Of a stretch of 64,000 nt of DNA, positions 37,731 to 50,240 are shown piece by piece; within the stretch, counting starts at the first letter, position 1; every line of letters begins with the position of its first letter. The stretch is from Casuarina equisetifolia (taxonomy: Eukaryota > Streptophyta > Magnoliopsida > Fagales > Casuarinaceae). Position numbers and translations under genes: made by a program. The stretch is from the NCBI GenBank assembly GCA_028551475.1, contig CM052356.1, forward strand, positions 26,191,884-26,255,883, in the 5' to 3' direction. The notes below the pieces were generated by a model, which did no database searches, had not been told where the DNA came from, and was given only the letters and a program-made list of their open reading frames with translations.

Positions 37731-38171
37731 AGGGTCTTTAGACGCAATGAGATCAAGTCTAGGCATATTAAAACAAATTCTCTCATCTCCAACCAACTTC
37801 TCTCCATTCCAAAACCTTCTCCTCAAATGCATACTCTACTAAAGTCCTTCCTTATACAATCTAGAAGACTTCTCCCTTGCATAACCTGGTGAATATCTTA
37901 GGCAGAAGCGTAAAGATATATTAATTGTTTAGTGCATTGTCTCATTCAGATGTAATCTTATTCTTTCATTCAGACGTACTGGCGAATCACGTTGAGACGC
38001 AATATGAATAGAGAATAATGACCAAGCTTCTAACACAGTTTGAATGCAAATTTATTAACTCAAAAAATAGGCGAAATCAAAAGCAGGGATTGAGTAGCAA
38101 AAGCCTTACGCTCTATCTCTGTGGGTCGAGAACTACCTCTAGTTATGCACTGTAGGTCAAAAGGTATTCTA

Positions 38172-41100
38172 TTACAATCTTGAGGGAATGGATCCATCAA
38201 CTCTCGTCCGCGATGGCAACTGCTCAGGCTTATCTCCGTCTTGATGAAAAGGTGTCCTAAGGAAACTGAGAACAACTGAAGCCAACTCATCTTGATGTGA
38301 ACTGTATTCATGATCGGCACCTTCTATAATATGTAATTTATGGTTAGATATGAACTTAGCAAACTCCATAGCATCTTCAACTGGGACAATTTTATCCATG
38401 GATCCATGAACCGTCAATACCCTGCAAACAACAGCATTGGAAGGGTTTTAGATGATGGTGAACGTATAATATACTGGTGGAAGCATGATTTAATCATTTG
38501 GACCGCAAATAGAACAAATGCCTTGCAGATTCGGATGATATTTCACACTCTCTGCCTGATGGGAAAGTAAGAAGTCTATATGTTGCAATCCCTCCTCAAA
38601 CATTACTTTCTACATAATACTTTTACTCCACCAGATGAAAGGAAACATGTAATAAAATATCAAAATTTTATTCACTCATTAGAAGTCCAGAGTAATTTTA
38701 TCTATCTTTGGTAATTGTTCTAGATTCAGGTTATTTCATACCTATGAGCTAATCACAGAAGTAGGCGAGAAAACCCCAAAAACAGTGAAACGCATGAGAT
38801 AAAGGAAGACAAACGCAAGACACTTGCAGACGGCACATTAATAACTCCTTAGGCTCTAGTCAAGGCTTCTTACATGACTGATCGATCTCAAACTACTATC
38901 TCATCTCTCCATTTGGCTGTACGCTAGCAGCTTATATTAAAAGCTGCTTGTTTTTGCCCATAACAGACCAACACAAATTCTTCAAAGACATGGCACATTT
39001 TAGATAATAAATGAAAAAATTCAGAACACTGGGTCTGTCGTTTATTCTTGAAACTAGATGATATGCCACATCACAAACTTTGCTGATGCAACACATTGAA
39101 GCAATTGGAATAAACACCCTTATCTGAAAAACATGGGGAAAAAGGAAGAAAAAATAAAAAGTAAAAAAGATCACTGACCTGCAGTTTTGATGAATCAAAA
39201 GGCAGGCTGCATTAGTATCAGTGCTAAGACGGTCCATCAAACTTTCTTCTGTCACACGATACTCAAACTTCCCTGTCAAAGAAAAAAGTCAACCAGTATC
39301 CATCAGTCTTATGAAATATATTCTAGATACTTGATAAAGTCCAAAGAACTGGTGAAGCACGACTAGCTGTTATTACCAAGAATATGTGAGCAAATTTTTT
39401 GTCAGCGCTCAATTTTGAAAACAAAGATAATAACAAAACTTCCTTGCACTGTTAGAAAACATGAACTGAAGCACAAACTGAACACGATCTCGAATAACAA
39501 AATCAAACTGTATAAATGGTATAACTATTAGACTAATCACGTTCGATTGCTTACCTCTTTTATTCTTAACATCAATAAATCCATTTTGCTTAATTCTTTG
39601 TAAGAAATCTTTACCCAAGCGGCCTTCAATGCCTCTCTCCAGATTAAAACGACCGGAAATGTTGACAACCTTTGAAACGTCATTAAACATTGAAGCATAC
39701 AAGAGTGCCACATTGCCACCTGCAAGATCACTTTCAAGCATGTAGTAGACAAATCCAAAAACTTTGATTATTTCAATTGATCTGAACCTATCAAAAATCA
39801 ACGGCACACCAGAGAGAAGAAATTAAACATTTATTTTCTTTGCTGATCAACAAAAGATTTCCCCAGAAAAATTCTATGAAATGCAATGCCTCCAAACCAA
39901 TATGGGAGAGTAAATAATTTCCTTGGAAGAGGGCTATCATTGGTCCAGAATAAACTAGAGCTTCAAATTCAAATTTTCAGCTAAAAAGTTATCGTGGTAA
40001 TTGGAAAAGCCTCATGTCCCAATAAGTAAGGTTTTATCTGTATGGATATAAAGGAAAGAAAAAGTCGAACCATTAGCACTACAAAACGATAATTGTTTCC
40101 TCGCGAAGAAAAAATCTGCAAGTATCTTTACATCACCTAAACAGGTAATAAGATTGGGTTGGAGTGAGATAACACCTACACTCTTACCATACTGTATTCT
40201 GCTCAAAATTTTCACCTTCCTTTGAATTATGGTTTGCAAAATTCTACTCAAAAGTTATAAGCAGGATCCTACAGATTGGACAAAAATTAGAACAGACCTT
40301 TACTGTGCCCAATGATTGCAGTTATGATAAATTTCTTCTTACAGAAGTGTAGAATTACTGCACGTAAGTCATCAGTTTCTCTACGGTAGTTACCATACTG
40401 AAAGGAACCTTCACTTTCCCTGGAAAACAAATAACACCATCAGATAATTCGTGTAGACCAAAATTTTCAGCACTTATAATATCATAAGGCAATTCCAAGA
40501 AAGAATCTCTTCATAAAATTTGAAGTCAATTGATTCATTCAGACCATCATCGAAGATACTCAATTTTTCACCTATCAAGTAAATGGGCCTTTTGTGTAGC
40601 TAAGAGTCAAAAGGGCATTATTCCAGTTGGACAAAATAATGTTTTTCAGGTAACAGCCTGACAGGGTGTTTCCACTTAAGATCCATTGACTTGAGCATTT
40701 TAAAAGGGCCACTTCAATTGTTTCTAGCCATCAGAAGCCCCACCTTCCTTACATTCATAATCGACACCCATTTATTAGAAGCAGAATCCAGGAAAGAAAA
40801 ACCAACAAAATTGATAAGGAAGTAAAAAGAGCCCTCAAAACATGACAATACGGCATTGCAAAAACAAACATATTCCTACAAAGTTTTCAAGGGAAAATAT
40901 GCAAATGCAAAATGTATATTTTTTTTGGCTAACTCAGAAAATTGAGAGGACAGAATGAACTAAACATCCAGAGAATAAACAATGGTGCCAGCACACAGTA
41001 GATATAGGTCAGATTCATGTCAAGCCAAGGTTGAAACAATGATTTATTATTATGCAAGCACATATCCAATCAGTTCAAAAAATTAAGTTTAAACAGAAAA

Positions 41101-43240
41101 TCCTTTAATGCTCTAGATGGGCCATCAAATTTGCAAGACGAATCCCTGGAAAAAGGAAAGTGGTACACAGGCATAGAAAAGAACCCCCGACACATGTTTA
41201 TGGTCATTATATACAGTTAACCAAACAGCCCTCTTGCAATTCTTTGTAGTGGCAAAAACTTACCCATTTCCAGCAAAATCAAAGCGGAAGGCACTGATTC
41301 CTTCTTTTTCTAGGGCATCAGCAAGCTTCACCATTGGAATACGTTCCTAGAGGATAACAATCAACCAATATATCAGATTAATCCACCCAATTTTTGACCA
41401 AAAAAGTTCCTGAAGTATAAACTGTGTAAGAAAGATAACATAACACAGTACTAAAGAGGTTTGAATAAGTACATATGTTTTACTGAGTTGACTTTCATAG
41501 TGTAAAACTTGTTTTGTGACAGATAATTCCTTTACTTTTCAAAGCAAACTCGTTGTTTGGAATGTTAGAAATTCTATTTTTTGAATGCTACGAATGGAAA
41601 CAATTAAATACATAGAATAAGGGGTATAAGTGAGAAAGAATGAGAAAGAGTTGGCAGGCTAAGAACTTTGGAAAAAGCAGCATGAACATCTGAAAAATAG
41701 GGGAAATTATATTACTAGTTCTTCAAGGTTAAGAACCAAGTGTCAAGTTTCTGAAAATAGAAACATTTGTTGGTATTTCTCTCCAATAAATAACCAAAGT
41801 GACATAAAAATATAATAATATCCTATGAAGAATGGAGCAGAATAAAAAGTGGCTGGATGTACCAATAGCAGCCATGACCGTGACTGGATGGTGGCCAAAC
41901 CTTGGCCGCGGCTGGCTATCACCCATCCACTTTTTCTGTTTTCGTTTTGGTTTTCTTATTTGATGGTCATAACTGTATTTTCCTAGCAGTTTCATGATTT
42001 ATTTGATCAGAAATAGTAACACACCTTGATTTTCAACTACTCAAAATCTCCATCCTAATGTCATCAAAATGAAAACTGAAATCTTAATTTTAAAAATTAC
42101 AAGAACATTCTCATATAGTTAATTCAAAAATTTAAGTTAAGAGAAAGGAAAATGTCTCAATGTGAAAGATTCAATAATTATGCAGACTCGCTAGCAAACG
42201 CCTTGAATGATAAAAAGACTCACTTCCTCACAGTGAATCTAAAGTAGAACATAGTAATGTTATAGTTCTAAAGAGGTTCATAATAAAAAATTATAAGAAC
42301 AAGCAAGCACCTCCACCGGTAATATCTTGAAATGTGAAGTCTCAAGCGTAATATGTCAGAGATTAGACAACCTTCAAGGATTGAAATCCATGGCACAATA
42401 TAACAAGCTCCTTCGATCCCGTATCATGTAAGATTCCCACAAGCTTTTCACCGTGGTTGTTCTTTATAATAACTCTCTTCTGATGAGTCCCTGTACAGAG
42501 ATCAAAAGGAGAAGACAAGGATGTCATTACAAGTCGAAAAATAAGAATAACATACTGCCACTAAAAAAGAGAAAGAAAAAGAACCCGTGTACCAAAAATG
42601 TATTTGCATGCTAAATTATGTGTCAATTAAATGATTATTGAGCATAATTGTTTCTGTAATACTATGTTTTGTCGAGCGCAGGCAGATTATAATGAAACAA
42701 CGAAACTTTCAACCAGAAACCTCTGACTAATTCATTAATCATGTTTACTGGGGAACAAGCAGCTACCTATATGACAAATTCTTAAGCTTCTCATCCCCAG
42801 TGGGCGGACTAGAACTTGAAAGCAGAGATCTTAGCCACAGAATCAACGACCACGAAACACAAACAGGATGGAAGGCATCTTAAGCAATAATTTACATATA
42901 AGGAATCCTGATCCCAAGTAAAATGCAACGGCGAGGGATGTTTTTACCCGAGACGGCAATCATAAAAATCACCAATACTGTGAGAACCATTACCCATCAT
43001 GCAACACGTTACTTTGTTTCTGTGTAAAATCCATATCAAAAACTTTCATAAGCAAGCTCTTTGGTCGACTAAATGACCCTGAATTCGAGATATTCTCCTA
43101 ATGGGGATGGGAGACAAAAACTCTCCAATTTGGTTGTCAGGTAGCAGTCCAAAGAACTTCGGAGCGTGGGAAGAAAAATATGGCTCACCAGAGTGTTGGG
43201 TACCGTCTTCCTGAGTTGGTGTCGGCCGAGTTATCGACAT
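38172..43240 (-). CDS. Alpha/beta hydrolase (S33/BAAT-like esterase-type), seven exons
   Basis: Exons in transcript order: 43240-43189, 42490-42372, 41346-41264, 40419-40298, 39719-39555, 39272-39179 and 38421-38172, all GT-AG and in phase, giving 294 residues. The fold signature is clear: a strand and oxyanion loop in ELVILCHGFQS, a nucleophile elbow GHSKGG (Ser in GXSXG), an acid in VHGSMDKIVP and a catalytic His in EGADHEYSSH, so the Ser-Asp-His triad is complete. There is no signal peptide or membrane helix, so a cytosolic enzyme is likely. Family knowledge: related plant proteins are annotated as serine aminopeptidase S33 or esterase-like hydrolases; the substrate is not known. The start is the first ATG, in a short leader near 43240. 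The gene spans 5 kb because of introns up to 1 kb. Confidence 0.9.
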
Positions 43241-44180
43241 GGGTTCGACCTGGGGATCTTTATGGAGCGTTGGAGGGAAGGACGAGTCAGAGGTCGTTAT
43301 AATTAGTGTCTTCTGCCTTTCACCGCTTTGGTCAAGAAGGAAACATTACCGTCATAACCTTTTGGCTCTTAAAATGAACCTGAAATTAAATTGTGAGAGC
43401 TTGTCTGTGCTTTTTCTTCTTGTTCCGTTTTCCAAGCCATAGCATTTCTCTTTGAGTTTGGATTAGCGAATCGGCGTCCACTTTTCTCCTATTCTCAATT
43501 TGCTCTGGTAAATGTTTTTTGTGGATTAACAGAGCAATTGAATCACTTGCAATGCATCACTCAACCCATCAATTTTTTTGGCCAGCCGCGAAATTTACAC
43601 TAGTTCTCAGCAGCACCCAAGCGAAGTGACTCATGTTCTTGCATTTGTCTTTTCACAAACTCCACCAAAAAGGCTATAATAAGGAAGCTCTATTGGATAC
43701 TGTTTATGCGCCTTAAGATGCATTTCAATGCCACCTTGGGCATGTTATCTCATATTTAGGCTGATTCAGTATGAAGTAACAATTACAAGAAACCAGCACC
43801 CAGGGTACGTGGAGAAAAAGCCCACAAAGGAAAGGAAAATAACTTTATTCAAAAGATCTACCATTAGTATCAACTGTAACAATTAGTTTCAAAGGTATAA
43901 GTAATGCCATCAAAAATAAAGAAAAAGAAAAAAGAGAAAGAAATATTAAAAACCGACATCTTCCAATGGGCTGCTAACTCATAGCTACTAGACTCAATGC
44001 CATGTGATTCCTTCCACAGTATCAAGTCAGTTTGAATCCCAATGATACATGAATAAAATCTCACAGAGCAGCAAACAGACTACAGTACTCATACACCGAA
44101 GGCTGGTAAGTAAATTACTATATCCACATTCAATTTCATGATTAGGCACTCGGCAAGGGGTCACACGGACCTCTATGAAG
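43241..44180. other. Spacer between hydrolase and FTSH4 genes
   Basis: Holds the hydrolase promoter (43241-43600) and the 3' UTR of the FTSH4 gene (about 43840-44180). No other gene or repeat was recognised. Confidence 0.45.
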
Positions 44181-47100
44181 TTATGATCCCACGGGAGCAA
44201 TGCCCTTGCTCTTGGCTGCAGCAGTTGCAGCAGCAGCCGCAGCAGCCGCTGCTGCAGCGGCAGATGCAGCAGGATTGGGTGTTGAGGGAGGCACTGGCTT
44301 GGACTGTGAGGTACTCTGTGTAGTAACTATTTGCTGCTGCTGCTGTTGTTGCTGCTGCTGCTGCTGCTGAGAGTTGACTTGCGCAAGCAAAGCTTTAATC
44401 TGAGTTCCAGTAAGTGTCTCATGCTCAAGCAAAGCATTAGCAAGTGCATGAAGCTCCTTGCTATGTTTGGTAAGAATGGTTCTTGCATTGTTGTAAGCCC
44501 TTTCCAAGAAGTTCTTTACTTCTTTCTCAATAAGGAGTCTAGTTTCTGTGCTCATACTCTTCCCATTGTCATCATAATTATGAGCGACAACCCCAATTTC
44601 TTTGCTCATACCATACTTGGTAACCATTGCTCTAGCAAGAGAAGTTGCTTGCTGCAGGTCAGAAGATGCACCAGAAGTAACTTCATTTTCTCCGAAGATG
44701 AGCTCCTCCGCAACTCGCCCTCCCATGCAAATATCAAGCCGGGCAAGCATTTGCTTGCGGGAGATACTAGTTTCATCCTTGTCAGGCAACTGTGCAACCA
44801 TACCAAGGGACATCCCACGGGGAACTATTGTTGCCTTATGAACTGGAAGAGCACCATCAGTATGGATAGCCACAAGGGCATGACCACCCTCATGGAAAGC
44901 TGTTAGCCTTCGTGATTCATCAGATATCACAGCTGACTTCCGTTCACTTCCCATCATAATCTTGTCCTTCGCATACTCTAGATCAGCCATACTCACTGCT
45001 TTAGCACCATCCATGGCAGCCTTTAGAGCAGCGATGTTGACTAAGTTTGCCAGATCAGCACCAGAGAACCCAGGTGTTCCTCTAGCAATAATCATCAAAT
45101 CGACATCATCAGCTTTCAGGACCTGCAAAAAGAGGAATTTTATTGTGACTTCAGAGTCAGACCTTGAGTTACTACTATTTTGGGATATTTGTTAAATCAA
45201 GAACTAGATGCCTCTATACTGGCATCAGCCAAAAACAGAACAATTTTATAACATAGATCTTATGTTCTAATATTTCTATAGAATCCAATAACTTGTTGCA
45301 CCTCCATAGAGCTTCATAAACTATCCTGACGGGGTGAAGGATGAACCATAATACTAAAGCTGCTGCCAAGGTTTTATCAGTCATTTCCTTTTTATCCTAG
45401 GCAGCAACGCCAGCAGAGATAAGTAGGTCAATGCCAGAAAGAACATACGTGTTAAAAGCATTGGGCATGAATAGGACATGACGTTAGTAGGCATCTTGAG
45501 TCACAACAAAAAAATTCATGTCACAGCAAAAAATTAATTTGAGCTATGGGGTTTTAGTATAGCCATCTTAAATCAGTTGGAAGAGTCACAGGTAACTGAT
45601 GCAAAACCTTGCCCTTGATATTTGTAATCCCTATTGAAGCCCAACTTAGACATCTCATCACAAGAATCAGGATATTGTAAGGACAAAAACACTTACTATT
45701 ACACAAAATATTAGATAATTGTGCACCAGCACATAAATGTACAAAACAGAAAATAATTTCGAGTATGTGAGTCCATGTGTGTAAATGCCCTATTATCTTT
45801 TTCGAGATCAGCCTAGAGCTTCAAGAAGCTAATTATGATTCCCATTCCTCTTTTTTGAGACCAGCCCAGAGCTTCAAGAAATTAAATTTAATCTAAGCCA
45901 TGTCTGGAAGTTTGCAGGAAGGAGACGGATGACATTGGTAGTGAGAGGAAAAAGAGGAATGGAAATCATAATGAGCTTCTCGGCCTAGATGTTTGATAAT
46001 TACTAAAGCCCTAATCACTTCTCGTTTATTCCACCAGTTGAAGAGCAACTCTATCATTGGGAGAAAGTTCATCAGACATATGTTCTCACTCCCAGTATCC
46101 ACCAGTTATGAACTCTAAGGGCAGAAACTACTGGTATATCATTTTCTTTCATGCCAACTCCAATTCCCTCCACTAAAGAAGGTTGTTGGACTGGATCTGC
46201 ACACAGATGGTCATGAAAAAAGACACTGTAAAAACAGGAGGGTTAATCATTGAAAATACATGTTTAATATTCCAGAAATGATACCTTAGATTTCTTAAAG
46301 AATGAAGCAGAATACCTTTGACATGTGGGATTCCATAATCTGCCTTCGCCCTTCAACATCTGGATTAGGAACAACAATGTGACGATCAAACCGGCCAGGT
46401 CTCACCAATGCCCTGTCTAATGACTCTGGAAAATTAGTAGCAGCAATCACAATAATTCCTTCATTCTGTTTGAAGCCATCCAGCTCAACAAGCAACTGAT
46501 TCAGTGTCATTTTCATGTACTGCTGGTCCTTTGGATTACGACTTCCTCCAATGGCATCTATCTCATCAATGAATATGATACAAGGAGAACGCTTCTTTGC
46601 TGCTGCAAAAAGATCCCTCACCCTTCGGGCCCCAACACCAACAAACATCTCTTCAAATTCACTGCCACTGCATGAAAAGAATGGTACCCCAGCCTCTCCA
46701 GCAATAGCTCTAGCTAGCATTGTTTTTCCAGTGCCAGGTGGGCCAACAAGCAAAACACCTTTTGGGAGCTTTCCCCCTAGACGAGTGAAGCGCTGCAACA
46801 AGGGAAAGCCATTTAAATAAACCTCTATGTAATCAAACAAATAAATGTGTTACAAGTAGAAAGAAGGGCTAAAAGATATCAAAGCCAAAAATTATTACTA
46901 TATTATTGTTATGGAACAAGAACAGAAAACTAGGAGGACAATGGCAAAGGAAGAAACTAACAGCTTTCAACATACTATAAATATTTGAATATGCAAGCAC
47001 ATCCAAGAACTATATCACACAGACTACCGAGAAATTTCTAGAAGGGTGCTTCCTCTCCTCATACCTCCAAAATATGATACTTGTGTAAAAGGCTGAAATA

Positions 47101-47438
47101 GCAAATGTTAAAAAGGAGTAAATGCTAATGTAACACTGATTGTACATCACCCACAATACTTTCAATACAAGATAAAGGGAAAACTAAATTGTAGAGTTCA
47201 TGAATATTTAGCACATACGAGGTTTATTTCTAACTGAATTGGACAAATCTGAAAGGTAAATTTAATGAACGCTTTGAACATTCACCACAAATTTCAAACT
47301 GATGGAGATTGTCTCCAAAATGAATGCACACAGTTGTAATTATACACAAACAAAGAAAAGAAAGAGAAGGGGAGAAGGGAGGCCCTGAAAAAGTGGTAGG
47401 GGGAAGGGAGCTAGAAAGAGAGTGTGTGTGTGTGTGTG

Positions 47439-47471
<33 letters not shown>

Positions 47472-48944
47472 GTTGTGTGTCAATTACTCATTTCAGGACA
47501 AATGTATTGAACCTTGGGGTCTCGGAGATAATGAACAATTTCCTCAAGCTCTGCCTTTGCCTCATCTACACCTTTCACATCGTTGAATTTTGTGTTAGAT
47601 TCCATGCTAGGTTGTACTTCTTCATGGAGTCCAAGCCCTGAAAAATGAAAACAGGCAAAGAAATAGATTTTCAATGGATTGTTAACATGAAGGGGTCCCT
47701 CTAGTAACAAAACATAGTAATACCTTTACTTATTCCTCTATCCTCAATGAGTGCTCCTACGCCAGACATCAAGAGAAAGGCCAGGGCAATAGTGCGAATT
47801 GTGCGCCACAATTGCTCTTTGAAATGCCCTCCTTCGGTAGCTACCATATGAATAGGAGCACTTGCAGTTCCAAGAACACCATCTTTTGTAGCTTTTCCCA
47901 CATTTCTAAAGGCTGAAAGACCACCTACACTTTCTTCCTCTCTTGCTGAGTTTGCAATACCTGCATGGTTAAACACACATTCAGCTCATCACTAAAAAAC
48001 ATACGACAGAAAAGGTAGGGTGAGAACATGAAGTAAACTGAAAGCTTCAGATTTTCTTGGATATATCATTAGTTTTTCCCCCCCCCCCCAAAAAAAAAAA
48101 ACAAACTCACACACCCAGGAGAAGGGGGAAGTGTCAAACTCCAGACCTGTTGGCCTGGCATACATTGCATACAGAAGGATATCAAGTCAAAAATTAGAGA
48201 AGCCAGAATGTTAAAGCACTGATAAACGAGTCCAAAGAACATTATCAATATTATGCTTTATCAAGACAAAATAGGGGTTTCAAAGATACTCTTCATTCCC
48301 GCTGCAGTCTGCAGGCTTATGCAATGACGCAAATTTCTGTAAAATACTTTTAACTCGCATCATTTCACCAATTTAACCAGCAATGTCTTTTAAAGAAATG
48401 TTTAATTTAAATACGGAAACTTGATACCTTCTAGTAAAACCAATGGGGAGTAATAGACCAAATGTTATGTTAATCGCATAGAAGAATCAGATTAACGCCA
48501 TCTTGTCTTCCCAATAGGAGAATTTAGATTTACCATAAATTCTGAATGAGAAAAGAAAAAAGTCTCTGCTGTGGAAAGGAGAGACAATCTTATAAAGCCT
48601 CCTATTTTAAGGTGGCAACAATTTTGATTCCCACCTTGAGAAATAATGTTATTAGGTTACTAAAAAGATATTTAAAAGAAATACAACTAGGGAAAAAGGG
48701 GGCAGACTTGACTAAAAGGAATGGAGCAACTTTATTCTTATACCAACCTCTCTGCAGTGTTTTGAGTAATTCACTTTGGTCTAGCCGGTCAACCTTGACT
48801 AATGCTTTAACATATTCTGAGAGCGCAGAAGCATTGGAATGTAAAGATGGTTGACTTTCAAATAATCTTATTACTGCTTCGGGATCATTTCTATGGTAAA
48901 GTTCTTTAAGGTGAGCAACTTCACTTGCTTCATCCACATCCCGT

Positions 48945-48976
<32 letters not shown>

Positions 48977-50240
48977 TTGAAACCTCTCTGGAGCACCAGA
49001 AAAGGCATGCCCTGCACAAAATGCAAACTATCAGATGAATGCATCAACATCCCAAAAAACAACCATAGACACCACTCCTAGGGATAGTTATTTTGAAGAA
49101 ATTAAGGATAAAATGCATTAAATGAAGCCCACTTATGAGGTTGAATTTTAGAAAAGGACCAACAATATGGATAATGGTGAGAACAAATTAAGGTTCAGAG
49201 AAAGTAATATCAAGTAAAGAAAATCTAGCCTTGTTAAGTGAAACGAAGGAGAACAAAAGCAGAACCAAAAGAAGGAGCAGGGCTTGGGTGTGTAGGAGTG
49301 GGGTGAGACAACAGCTACTAGCCAAAACCAAGGAACAAATTCTTTTAGTTATTTGGGACATGAATAAAAGATGCTATTTGTGATAGCATAAGTACACAAA
49401 CCTCCACCACGTCCGACCCTATTGATAGGCAAATAAGTTCCAACAAACAAATTTTTAAATTTTCCCAAATCCGTTCGGTGCCTTGAAACCTGTAGCATAA
49501 AGAACATGAAGTTTAACAGACCGCGTAATAGCAGTTAGCTATAAGACGCTTATATTGAAAACACAGAATTTCAAATGATTGGGGACATGACATTCTCTCA
49601 ACCCATGATCAATGCTTCCATGGAGACAGGAAAGAATCTGCTATCACTTAGCCCATACTGTAGATATATGTCACTTATTTTGTAAAGAAACTTATCCATT
49701 AACCATTAGCCAAATAGATACCGTGGCACCACTATCTATCTTTCAATATGGATCTAATTTAACCAAGGGACTTCATTAAAAGCAGGTGCAAGAAGCTAAC
49801 AATTTTTTGCGAATACAAACCAGGATTCATCAATTTTGTTCCTTTGTTTGTGACCCAGCTACAGGAACGCTTTGTGGGATGTTAAACAGCTAACGGTTTC
49901 GTATTTGGTACGTATCCCAATCATTTAAACAGACCATAGAGCTCCAAAATCAAAATCCACGAGCATGTTTACGATTCGTTATAAAACCACACAGACCCAT
50001 TCACAACAAACAGAATAGATCTCCTATGATGGAAGCAAATTCCTAGACTCGTTTGACAACCCCAAAGTTATATCGCAGACTAGGGTTTCAAAATTCAACG
50101 ACACAAAAAAGAGGGGGGAAAAGAGAACAAGATTATCGACACTCAAGGTTTAAAAAAAAAAAAATCGATATTCTTATCAATTACATGAAAAAAGAAGAAA
50201 AGAGTAATCAAACCTGGGCGATGAGGCGCCTCAAAGCCAT
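44181..50240 (-). CDS. FTSH4: Mitochondrial ATP-dependent zinc metalloprotease, FTSH4 type
   Basis: Exons in transcript order: 50240-50214, 49489-49402, 49011-48748, 47960-47724, 47637-47513, 46792-46316 and 45122-44181, all in phase, giving 719 residues, close to Arabidopsis FTSH4. Role (family knowledge): an i-AAA protease of the mitochondrial inner membrane with its catalytic side in the intermembrane space, controlling protein quality and complex assembly. Seen: an Arg-rich presequence ([15 protein letters not shown]); one membrane helix in exon 4 ([15 protein letters not shown]); Walker A GPPGTGKT (264-271); Walker B IIFIDE (319-324); an SRH region with RPGRFDRH; the zinc site HEGGH (483-487); and the M41 domain with SSDLQQAT. 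Odd: the C-terminal tail carries 13 Gln and about 13 Ala in runs. The presequence and the single helix argue against plastid FtsH. Confidence 0.93.
44216..44376 (-). repeat. Coding trinucleotide repeats (poly-Gln and poly-Ala) in FTSH4
   Basis: On the coding strand, CAG/CAA codons give 13 consecutive Gln (about 44332-44370), then a Ser/Pro-rich spacer and a GCN run giving about 13 Ala (about 44220-44262). The Gln run mixes CAG and two CAA interruptions. Confidence 0.93.
47422..47470 (+). repeat. (GT)n followed by a 30-base G run in FTSH4 intron
   Basis: GTGTGT repeats (47422-47439) lead into 30 uninterrupted G (47441-47470). It lies in the intron after FTSH4 exon 5, so the transcript carries a C run starting about 43 bases after the splice donor at 47512. 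Confidence 0.95.

Larger units (their letters stand above)
33200..37990 (+). mobile_element. Decayed endogenous pararetrovirus-like element (Caulimoviridae type)
   Basis: A + strand relic without detectable LTRs. In order: a basic region; a CCHC zinc knuckle (34396-34437); a protease-like FFDMGS (near 34773, where D-T/S-G is expected); reverse transcriptase pieces (about 35180-35690) ending in HALVYIDDILL; RNase H-like pieces (about 36130-36410); then a long C-terminal stretch with no integrase signature; and a TATA-type promoter remnant (37722). Zinc knuckle, protease, RT and RNase H without integrase or LTRs is the pararetroviral arrangement, and the tail after RNase H is unlike gypsy elements. 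Stops and frameshifts are scattered throughout (for example TAG in the protease-RT spacer and TAA/TGA within RT and RNase H), so no intact protein remains. The boundaries are approximate. A Ty3/gypsy relic that lost LTRs and integrase is the alternative. Confidence 0.6.

Noticed and set aside
44331-44906. 191-codon + strand frame opposite the FTSH4 last exon
   Set aside because: Starts with a Leu run that is the reverse of the Gln codons; antisense noise.
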